Source: Epulopiscium sp. Nele67-Bin004 (GTDB taxonomy: Bacteria; Bacillota_A; Clostridia; Lachnospirales; Cellulosilyticaceae). From it: a stretch of 13,560 nucleotides of DNA. The position numbers were made by a program, and so were the translations under genes. The stretch's first letter is position 1; the number at the start of each line of letters is the position of its first letter. The DNA is taken from contig LNZQ01000118.1 in the NCBI GenBank assembly GCA_002007315.1, positions 1-13,560 on the forward strand, given 5' to 3'. Below, piece after piece: positions 6,890 to 12,784 of the stretch. The notes under the pieces are model-generated. The model was not told where the DNA came from. It ran no database searches and saw only the letters and a program-made list of their open reading frames with translations.

Positions 6890-8413
6890 TTATCTTGGTT
6901 GGATATTTGATATAATCGTAATTTCTTTTGTAGCACTATTGTAATCAACTGTACAATTGAACAACGTTGCGATATCTCTAAGCCCTAAATAGTTTGTATC
7001 GCTAATGTTGTACACTTCAAGTTGTTCAGCTCTATTATCAATTAAAATGTTTAGCATATTTGAAACTGCCAACTTTGATACTACTGTATAATTTGCAGTG
7101 CTTACAGACTCAACAAAAGACGAACCTGTTCCGCTTGTAATTGTAACGATTTTTGTAGTGTTGTCCCAATCAACTGTGCTGCTAAACAAATCCGCAACAT
7201 TTCTAAGCCCGATATAGTTTGTGTCACTAATGTTGTACGCTTCAAGCTCTGCTTTGCTGCCGTTAACTATTACTGTAATAATGTTTGATTTTGCAGTTGC
7301 ATCATGTGATTTGTAGTCTAAAGTGCTTGGCCAAGTGTGCACCTTGTCAGTCGTCGTATCGTCTTCATCGTCTGTACCGTCATCACCTGTGTAGTCAGAA
7401 TCTCCCGTTCCAACAAGGTGGTCTGTCGTACTGTTGTCGATACCAGAATCGTCTGAACTGTCGTCACCAACTGGGTGAGATACTAGTTCTTGGTCAATTC
7501 CGTAGTTTGGGTTGTTGTTTGGCTTTAACCAATCTGGCATAGGCAAACTGTTGTCGATAAAGTCGTCCCAATTAAATTCCTCTTCTTCGAGTTCCTCAAT
7601 CAACAAATCTCCAACTTCTTGGTCAATAAGGTCATCATAATCTACATCAATTCCCAAATCTTCAAGAGCGTCAACGAACCAATCTGTTACATCATTGTTA
7701 ATTAAGTCGTCATAACTTACATTAATATTGATATCAACATCAATACCCAAGTTGCCAAGTTGCTCCAACAGCCAACCTAAAAGTGTGTCTTCTGTTGCGT
7801 CTTCAACGTCAACAATTTGGTCACTTTGTCTAACTACCGTTGTTGTTTCTGGAAATGCATTGTCCCCAACGCTAGTACTATCTGGAATAACAACTTCAAC
7901 TAAGCTTACGCAGTTTTCAAAAGCGTTGTCACCGATAGTAGTTAGTGTGTCTGGAAATGTGATGCTTGTTATCGTTGTCACTGCTTCAAATGCGTTGTCG
8001 CCAATTGCAGTAACTGTAACGTCGTTAATTGTTTCTGGAATTACTAATTCAGTTTCTCCTGTGAAACAATATGTAATCGTACCTGTTGATGAGTCAAATT
8101 TGTACGCCAACGTGTCACCGTTGCTCACCCATTCGCCTGCAAAATCTGGTGCTGGGTCAACCCCTGCTGCTGTGTCGTCTGCGTCAATATTTCCTAGTAT
8201 TTCGTCAACTAAATCAGCAAAACCAAAGCTTGATAATACATCTGCTGCGTCTAACGCAAGACTTGCTACAAAATCCGCATTTCCTGATAAGTCAAGCGAC
8301 AAAAGCGACTGTTGTACCGAAACCTCAGTTGTTGAAGTTATCGTTTTTGGTGTGTTTGCAATAGCGATTGTTAATGGCACACAAGCCGCTAATGCGATAA
8401 ATTTTTTATTCAT
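6890..8413 (-). CDS. Secreted acidic surface protein with BspA-type repeats and copper-amine-oxidase-like domains
   Basis: A mosaic extracellular protein of 507 residues. Residues 1-20 are a signal peptide (MNKKF, hydrophobic core, IAIANT). Residues 120-190 hold BspA-type leucine-rich repeats of about 23 residues, each with the IGDNAF core (137-142, 160-165, 182-187); the third is one residue short. A very acidic middle (200-357) contains two related segments with LGIDVD at 222-227 and 253-258, then a Ser/Asp/Thr-rich linker. Two copies of the copper amine oxidase N-terminal-like domain end the protein (about 379-427 and 454-502); both contain YNISDTNY followed by GLR. These domains usually serve as surface modules, not enzymes. 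There is no LPXTG anchor. An AAGGAG site precedes the ATG at 8413. A role in adhesion or envelope binding is inference. Confidence 0.88.
   Translation of the reverse strand: MNKKFIALAACVPLTIAIANTPKTITSTTEVSVQQSLLSLDLSGNADFVASLALDAADVLSSFGFADLVDEILGNIDADDTAAGVDPAPDFAGEWVSNGDTLAYKFDSSTGTITYCFTGETELVIPETINDVTVTAIGDNAFEAVTTITSITFPDTLTTIGDNAFENCVSLVEVVIPDSTSVGDNAFPETTTVVRQSDQIVDVEDATEDTLLGWLLEQLGNLGIDVDININVSYDDLINNDVTDWFVDALEDLGIDVDYDDLIDQEVGDLLIEELEEEEFNWDDFIDNSLPMPDWLKPNNNPNYGIDQELVSHPVGDDSSDDSGIDNSTTDHLVGTGDSDYTGDDGTDDEDDTTTDKVHTWPSTLDYKSHDATAKSNIITVIVNGSKAELEAYNISDTNYIGLRNVADLFSSTVDWDNTTKIVTITSGTGSSFVESVSTANYTVVSKLAVSNMLNILIDNRAEQLEVYNISDTNYLGLRDIATLFNCTVDYNSATKEITIISNIQPR
6977..7249 (-). repeat. 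Internal duplication encoding the two C-terminal domains
   Basis: Two stretches inside the surface-protein gene, about 6977-7024 and 7202-7249, are near copies at the DNA level. Both contain TCTAAGCCC and CTAATGTTGTAC on the plus strand. They encode the matching YNISDTNY...GLR parts of the two copper-amine-oxidase-like domains, 75 residues apart. The similarity drops outside these cores, which fits an old domain duplication with the core conserved. Confidence 0.7.
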
Positions 8414-8449
8414 TGCAATTTCTCCTTAATAGTTAAATTTATGTCATTA

Positions 8450-8478
8450 AGTATACTATAATTTGTCTTTTTTTGCAA
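8450..8478 (-). promoter_or_regulatory. Candidate promoter of the surface-protein gene
   Basis: On the minus strand TTGCAA (8473-8478, four of six) and TATACT (8450-8455, five of six) are 17 bases apart. The element lies in the last codons of the upstream ABC-like gene, 37 bases before the start of the surface-protein gene. The gene could therefore be expressed both alone and by readthrough. Confidence 0.45.
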
Positions 8479-9826
8479 TACCTACCTTATAAATATCGTC
8501 ACAAACATAGTCGAATATCAAATCATTTGATATAACTATAACTATTTTGTCTTTTTTTAGTGCGCCCACACATTCCACAAACTTTTGTTTTGCAACAGCG
8601 TCCAAATGTTCGGTCGGTTCTTCAAACACGTAGACGCTACCCCTCTGCACCAAACTTCTAATTAAGCAAACTTTTTTTCGGTCGCTTTCACATATATCTT
8701 CCAAGCTAGTTTCCAAATTTAAGCTTGATAAACTAAACTGTTCAGTGAGCGTTCTTGCCGTATGCATATTTAGCGGGTCAACGAAAAGATTGTCCATAAG
8801 CGACATATTAAAAATTTGACAGCTTCTGGAGCTTGCAACAACTTTCCCATCAATCGAAACACAATTGTAGTCATTTATACCCGCCAAAGTTTCAAAAACA
8901 TGTTGCTTTTCAGCGTCGCTTTCACACTTTATAATATGTAATCCGTTGTTTTGTATTTCGATGTTATACTCACCACCAACTTCAACTTTTGGACAAATTA
9001 CTTCTATTATAGTTTTAGGTGTGTTTGGTTTCTCAAGCGAATTAATTGTTTCTTGCGAAATCGGTTTTACCTTTAAATTTAAAAAGTAAACAATTTGTTT
9101 TATCGGGAAATAACTTGCAACTACAAACGGTAAATATTGCGTGTTCACGACTGCTATTATCGCTACAAATATAAAATTTTCCGCAATATCCCCAACACTT
9201 TTGTAACTTATAATTTCTTTTTCTTCATTATAATACGTTATTAAATCGTTTTTGAAATATGTCTCAAAACTTTGTTGTTGCCCAAATAAGTTAATAGTTT
9301 TAATGTTTTCGATTTTGTTTGTAACATTTTTGAAAAATGTGTTTGTGTAAATTTCAGCTTGTTTTTGCTCAAGTTCGGTCTTTTGCAAGTTAGCCGACAC
9401 GACTATCCCCCAACACAACAACAGCCAAACTGCTATAAAATTGTGTTTCATCATAAATAGTATTGTTGGAATCAAAAAAACTACGTTATTTATATAACAC
9501 AAACAATAACTGACTATATAATTGCTTATCGCCTGCTCCAATATATCCAAATTTTCAAATTTTTGAGGGTCATTCATTTTATTTTTAAATAGTTGTTCAG
9601 TTAAATTTATTGCTATGCGACGTTTCAACGTTTCTATTTGAAATGAATACACAAAATCTTTCAAAAAACAGGCAATTAACAATGAAAGCACAAATAAAAT
9701 TTTTGTATCGCATATGAAAGTTTGAGCAACAGCGAAAATAGATATGTTATAAACTAGTGTTGCTATAAAAATAAGTAGAAAATCAATTTTATATTTTTTT
9801 ACATACAGTTTAGTTAAATTTTGCAT
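8456..9826 (-). CDS. Degenerate ABC-exporter-like membrane protein, ATPase motifs lost
   Basis: The protein has 456 residues in the order membrane domain then nucleotide-binding domain, as in half-transporter exporters, but it is short (usual length 570-600). Hydrophobic segments lie at about 16-37, 42-60, 105-128, 129-147 and 215-246. The helical linker KIENIKTINLFG (171-182) is where exporters have their coupling region. The ATP-binding half keeps the fold outline but not the catalytic residues. Walker A reads CESDAEKQH (301-309) and has lost its glycines and Ser/Thr. The signature region reads ICESDRKK (378-385). Walker B reads VYVFEEP (398-404), with Glu for Asp. The switch His is replaced in ISND (432-435). 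Q337 and the LD of the D-loop (408-409) remain. The frame is intact, so it is probably expressed. I chose the ATG at 9826 because AGGAGGGG stands just upstream. ATP hydrolysis is unlikely; a scaffold or sensor role is inference. Confidence 0.75.
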   Translation of the reverse strand: MQNLTKLYVKKYKIDFLLIFIATLVYNISIFAVAQTFICDTKILFVLSLLIACFLKDFVYSFQIETLKRRIAINLTEQLFKNKMNDPQKFENLDILEQAISNYIVSYCLCYINNVVFLIPTILFMMKHNFIAVWLLLCWGIVVSANLQKTELEQKQAEIYTNTFFKNVTNKIENIKTINLFGQQQSFETYFKNDLITYYNEEKEIISYKSVGDIAENFIFVAIIAVVNTQYLPFVVASYFPIKQIVYFLNLKVKPISQETINSLEKPNTPKTIIEVICPKVEVGGEYNIEIQNNGLHIIKCESDAEKQHVFETLAGINDYNCVSIDGKVVASSRSCQIFNMSLMDNLFVDPLNMHTARTLTEQFSLSSLNLETSLEDICESDRKKVCLIRSLVQRGSVYVFEEPTEHLDAVAKQKFVECVGALKKDKIVIVISNDLIFDYVCDDIYKVGIAKKDKL

Positions 9827-9849
9827 AAACACCCCTCCTAGTATGTCCA

Positions 9850-9858
9850 ATTATAGCA
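9850..9858 (-). promoter_or_regulatory. Extended -10 promoter of the ABC-like gene
   Basis: On the minus strand TGCTATAAT is a perfect extended -10 element, about 25 bases before the start codon at 9826. A weak -35 candidate (TTGGTT) stands 17 bases upstream of the TATAAT. The same nine bases occur in front of the gene at 11680-12390. Confidence 0.55.
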
Positions 9859-9884
9859 CACTAACAACTGTAAACCAAAATTTT

Positions 9885-9915
9885 CCAGTTGACCCAAAAT
9901 TTCGGGTACAACTGG
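9885..9915 (-). terminator. Hairpin after radA, probable terminator
   Basis: CCAGTTG plus ACCC (9885-9895) pairs with GGGT and CAACTGG (9904-9915) to give an 11-base stem with one bulged A (9908) and an 8-base loop. It begins seven bases after the radA stop at 9922. The T-run on the minus strand is poor (AAAATTTT), while the plus strand has a better one. It probably ends radA transcription, perhaps incompletely. Confidence 0.55.
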
Positions 9916-9921
9916 TTTGTT

Positions 9922-11274
9922 TTAGCTCAAAAACGCCAACGCCTCAGACACACTTGCAACTCCAACAATTTCAATTCCTTTTATAGGCGACATTTTTTTA
10001 ACGTTTGTATCTGGCAAAATGCATTTTTTGAATCCTAATTTTTGTGCCTCAATGACACGTTTTTCTGGCATAGGAATAGCACGAACTTCGCCTGTCAGCC
10101 CAACTTCGCCAAACACAACTGTATGTTGGTCAACGCTTTTGTTTCTAAAGCTTGATGCAATAGCAGTTAAAATCGCCAGATCGAGTGACGGATCGTTAAC
10201 TTTTATACCACCAGCTAAATTTACATACACGTCATAATTACCAAGGTCCATGCCAACACGTTTTTCAAGCACAGCGATTAGCAACACAACTCGGTTGTAG
10301 TCAATTCCCGCTGCCGTTCGCCTAGGCATACCAAAGCTTGTGTAGCTTGCAAGTGCCTGAACTTCGATAAGCATAGGGCGTGTCCCTTCAATGTTGCAAG
10401 TTACAACCGAGCCGGGGGCGTCTTCTGGTCTGCCTGCAAGCATTAATGCCGACGGATTGTTCACTTCAACTAGTCCGACGTCTACCATTTCAAAAACGCC
10501 AATTTCATTTGTAGACCCAAATCTATTTTTGACAGCACGCAAAATTCTAAACGATGCATGTCGCTCTCCTTCAAAATACAACACCGTGTCAACCATATGT
10601 TCAAGAACTCTAGGACCTGCAAGTGAGCCTTCTTTTGTAACGTGCCCAACGATTAAAATTGTTATGCCATCACCTTTTGCGATGTTCATCAACGTGTGGG
10701 TTGCTTCCCGAACTTGGCTGACACTCCCAGGGGCAGACGACACTTCTTCGCAATACACCGTTTGGATTGAGTCCAAAATTATTAAATCGGGTTTATTACT
10801 TTTAATAGTTGCCGTAATATTTGACATATTTGTTTCAGAAAATAACGATAAATTTTCAGTTTGAACTTTTAGGCGTTCGCCCCTAAGTTTAATTTGTGCA
10901 ACAGATTCTTCACCCGAAATGTATAAAACTTGTTTATTTTGTGTGCCAAGCGTTTCACATATTTGTAACAATAGCGTCGATTTACCGATACCGGGGTCAC
11001 CCCCCACGAGCACGAGCGACCCCCGAACGATACCACCGCCAAGAACTCTGTCAAGCTCCCCCATACCCGTAGTCGTTCGGCTTTCTTCCAGTATTTGGAC
11101 TTCTTTAAGTTTTATTGGCTTGCTCGTCAAATTTCTTTCGGTAGTTTTAACTTTTGTGTCAACAATTTCTTCAACTAGGGAGTCCCACTCGTTGCAAGAT
11201 GGGCATTTGCCAAGCCATTTAACGGATTGATGCCCACAAAGTTGACATATATACATATTTTTCTTTTTAGCCAT
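9922..11274 (-). CDS. radA: DNA repair protein RadA
   Basis: RadA (also called Sms) is a RecA-like ATPase that extends recombination intermediates by branch migration during DNA repair. The 450 residues show the whole family plan. An N-terminal C4 zinc finger uses C10, C13, C24 and C27. The RecA-like core has Walker A GGDPGIGKST (91-100) and Walker B LIILDS (164-169). The RadA-specific motif KNRFG is at 249-253. A Lon-protease-like domain (about 270-450) includes GGIKVNDPSLDLAI (355-368) and GEVGLTGEVR (389-398). Length is normal. The ATG at 11274 follows GGAGG by five bases; an upstream TTG at 11286 overlaps that site. A hairpin with a T-run lies directly upstream, so radA has no clear promoter of its own and may depend on readthrough from the preceding gene. 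Confidence 0.97.
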   Translation of the reverse strand: MAKKKNMYICQLCGHQSVKWLGKCPSCNEWDSLVEEIVDTKVKTTERNLTSKPIKLKEVQILEESRTTTGMGELDRVLGGGIVRGSLVLVGGDPGIGKSTLLLQICETLGTQNKQVLYISGEESVAQIKLRGERLKVQTENLSLFSETNMSNITATIKSNKPDLIILDSIQTVYCEEVSSAPGSVSQVREATHTLMNIAKGDGITILIVGHVTKEGSLAGPRVLEHMVDTVLYFEGERHASFRILRAVKNRFGSTNEIGVFEMVDVGLVEVNNPSALMLAGRPEDAPGSVVTCNIEGTRPMLIEVQALASYTSFGMPRRTAAGIDYNRVVLLIAVLEKRVGMDLGNYDVYVNLAGGIKVNDPSLDLAILTAIASSFRNKSVDQHTVVFGEVGLTGEVRAIPMPEKRVIEAQKLGFKKCILPDTNVKKMSPIKGIEIVGVASVSEALAFLS

Positions 11275-11287
11275 AATTTCCTCCAAT

Positions 11288-11311
11288 AAAAAAAGGGGGT
11301 ATTACTCCCCC
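11288..11311 (-). terminator. GC-stem hairpin with T-run between the 96-residue gene and radA
   Basis: On the minus strand GGGGG (11307-11311) pairs with CCCCC (11295-11299) across a 7-base loop, followed by seven T (11294-11288). The loop holds the stop codon of the 96-residue gene, and the T-run ends eight bases before the radA Shine-Dalgarno core. The shape is that of an intrinsic terminator; the short stem suggests partial termination, so it may act as an attenuator for radA. Confidence 0.6.
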
Positions 11312-11592
11312 AAAAATATTATTAACGTATCCGCCTGTTGTTCAACACCAGACACGTCCGAAATTTTGTAACATACTTCTTCACCGTTTATAGTATAAAT
11401 AACGCCCTGCATTACGTCGTACGCAATATACAAACTTTGTTCGCTATTTACTACTTGTTCCCCCAGTCGCAATTGCAAAGTCATATTTGAAACGTATAAA
11501 TTTTCAATATGGCTTTTTTCCAGTTCGTCAAAAGGAATTTCAACACGTTCGATATGCTCCATTATTTTTTCTATAGTAGCTAAATTTTCCAT
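11302..11592 (-). CDS. Small protein of unknown function upstream of radA
   Basis: The product is a 96-residue protein I do not recognise. Residues 1-32 are helical and charged (ATIEKIMEHIERVEIPFDEL). From YVSNMTLQL (33-41) on it is strand-rich to the end (DTLIIFLGE). There is no signal peptide or membrane segment. Three ATG codons stand in a row (11598, 11595, 11592). I chose the last because AAGGGGAGG (11600-11608) is seven bases before it and only one base before the first. The second half resembles, in spacing and several residues, the end of the protein encoded just upstream (see finding). It has its own promoter at 11637-11665 and a terminator-like hairpin at its stop codon. The function is unknown. 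Confidence 0.75.
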   Translation of the reverse strand: MENLATIEKIMEHIERVEIPFDELEKSHIENLYVSNMTLQLRLGEQVVNSEQSLYIAYDVMQGVIYTINGEEVCYKISDVSGVEQQADTLIIFLGE

Positions 11593-11625
11593 CATCATAC
11601 CTCCCCTTGTCCAAAAAAATCCCCT

Positions 11626-11693
11626 TGCTACCATTTATTTTACCAGACAATGACAGGTTTTACAACTTAAATCTATATATTATGCTACCATTT
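11626..11693. repeat. 11-base direct repeat around the promoter
   Basis: TGCTACCATTT occurs at 11626-11636 and again at 11683-11693, 57 bases apart, on either side of the promoter of the 96-residue gene. The second copy encodes the last codons of the upstream gene. Chance duplication in AT-rich DNA is possible; a small local duplication or a protein-binding site are alternatives. Confidence 0.4.
11637..11665 (-). promoter_or_regulatory. Promoter of the 96-residue gene (and perhaps radA)
   Basis: On the minus strand TTGTAA (11660-11665, four of six) and TAAAAT (11637-11642, five of six) are 17 bases apart, and TG stands one base before the -10 as in an extended -10 element. It lies in the 87-base gap between two same-strand genes. 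Since radA shows no promoter of its own, this one may serve both. Confidence 0.55.
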
Positions 11694-12390
11694 TACATTC
11701 CACATATTTAAACACTTCCGTTATCTCGCCAACTGCAACTATTTCAAAGTCAACAACCGTCGAAACTTCGTCCGATACACCAACTATAAACAGCTCTTGC
11801 CTAATATCGGTAGGATTTGTTTTCATTTTGGCAAAAATTGCTTCACCAGGTTTTATAGTATAATTGCTTGCGGGCGATAAATTTTTATCCAATTCAAAAT
11901 ATACAGTTAAGTTTGATACGTAAATATCCGCTGATGTTTTTTGCACGTTAAGTGTAACATGGTAGTGGCACGGTTTGTCTGGGACTGGTGTGCATTTAAC
12001 GTTTACGTAGTTTGGCACTGGTTTAACGCCCGAAACGTTGTAAAGACTGATATCCCCTAGAGTGCAAGTGTCTTTGCATACGTATATAGAAGACAAAATA
12101 TTTGCATTGTCCAGCTGTTCTACACCTTTATAACGCACGTCAAATTTGATGCCATAATTTTGCAACATAGTCGGCTCAACTAAAAACGATTGATCGCCAC
12201 CTTTTTCAATGTTTGTAAGCATAGTAACGCCTTTGTCAACTTGTAGACCGCCGCTATATTCAAATAGGTTTTCGTCAATCGTAAAGTTTAGATATCCCGA
12301 GCTTTCAACGCTAAGCCAAATATGTACTGTGTAATAGCCAGCTATCGTGCTTGTGCTCACATATCCATCGTTATACATTATTTCCATCAT
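11680..12390 (-). CDS. Beta-rich protein of unknown function
   Basis: I cannot name this 236-residue protein. It is dominated by alternating hydrophobic strands, in two halves that look like beta-sandwich domains. One runs about 18-105 (YYTVHIWLSV, YLNFTIDENL, YGIKFDVRY) and one about 143-222 (YHVTLNVQ, IYVSNLTVYFELDKNL, FEIVAVGE). A cysteine-bearing bridge joins them (C105, C109, C133, C141). There is no signal peptide or membrane segment, odd for folds that are usually extracellular. I chose the ATG at 12390; GGAGG (12395-12399) is four bases from it and seven from a second ATG at 12387, so the start is uncertain by one codon. A longer frame from 12429 runs through that site and is less likely. 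It has its own promoter upstream. The second half may be related to the next gene. Confidence 0.72.
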   Translation of the reverse strand: MMEIMYNDGYVSTSTIAGYYTVHIWLSVESSGYLNFTIDENLFEYSGGLQVDKGVTMLTNIEKGGDQSFLVEPTMLQNYGIKFDVRYKGVEQLDNANILSSIYVCKDTCTLGDISLYNVSGVKPVPNYVNVKCTPVPDKPCHYHVTLNVQKTSADIYVSNLTVYFELDKNLSPASNYTIKPGEAIFAKMKTNPTDIRQELFIVGVSDEVSTVVDFEIVAVGEITEVFKYVECKMVA

Positions 12391-12434
12391 TATTCCTCCA
12401 TTTATTTTATAATAACTATTTTTTAACAATTTGT

Positions 12435-12464
12435 ATTATAGCACATTTGTATCACACAATTCAA
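12435..12464 (-). promoter_or_regulatory. Promoter of the beta-rich protein gene
   Basis: On the minus strand TTGAAT (12459-12464, four of six) is followed after 18 bases by a perfect TATAAT (12435-12440) with TG one base before it. The start codon is about 45 bases further on. Confidence 0.6.
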
Positions 12465-12515
12465 CCATTTTAATATAAAATTTACCAATTGTTGCTATTT
12501 TGTGAATTTTGCAAC

Positions 12516-12552
12516 AAAAAAATGACTAGATTGTTACCTCTCTAGTCATTTC
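12516..12552 (-). terminator. Intrinsic terminator overlapping the stop of the NrdG-like gene
   Basis: AATGACTAGA (12541-12550 read on the minus strand) pairs with TCTAGTCATT (12521-12530) over a 10-base loop, followed by a run of T (about 12522-12516). The stop codon of the gene (12526-12528) lies inside the downstream arm, so the gene and its terminator overlap. Confidence 0.8.
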
Positions 12553-12765
12553 TGTTATCGTTACATCACCATTAAAAATTATATCTTCATAAACATTTAT
12601 TTCGGCACGTACAGGACGTCTCTTTAAAAAATAATTTTTAGCCTGCTTATATCTATCGCTAACAAAATGTATCTGTTGATTTGTAGAACCTACTAAATTT
12701 CGCTCTGTATCAACAAGGCTAGACTCAAATTTGCCGTCTATAATAATATCGCAGTTAGTTACCAA
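12526..12765 (-). CDS. C-terminal part of a NrdG-like radical SAM activase, truncated at the junction
   Basis: About 79 residues remain. CDIIIDGKFESSLVDTERNL followed by VGSTNQQIHF matches the region of anaerobic ribonucleotide reductase activases where NrdG proteins have a VDGPF/VDGKF segment and then GSSNQR. NrdG makes the glycyl radical on NrdD using an iron-sulphur cluster and S-adenosylmethionine. The half with the CxxxCxxC cluster motif, which should precede, is absent. The frame stays open upstream for about 11 codons (to a stop near 12798), but those residues show no family pattern, and the TTG at 12765 has no Shine-Dalgarno site. So the gene is cut by the junction with the animal-like flank. 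The C-terminal extension after residue 40 is unusual for plain NrdG, so a related activase is possible. Confidence 0.6.
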   Translation of the reverse strand: MVTNCDIIIDGKFESSLVDTERNLVGSTNQQIHFVSDRYKQAKNYFLKRRPVRAEINVYEDIIFNGDVTITEMTREVTI

Positions 12766-12784
12766 GGATTGTGTCCAACTCCTG

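Noticed and set aside
7728..8429. Long plus-strand open frame of 233 codons opposite the surface-protein gene
   Set aside because: It is antisense to a gene with signal peptide, domains, ribosome site and promoter. The frame is Ser/Thr/Val-rich as expected for the reverse of an Asp/Thr-rich coding sequence.
1072..12765. Bacterial segment as a mobile element or prophage
   Set aside because: No integrase, transposase, phage gene, terminal inverted repeat or target duplication is seen. The gene content is ordinary chromosomal DNA with genes cut at both ends.
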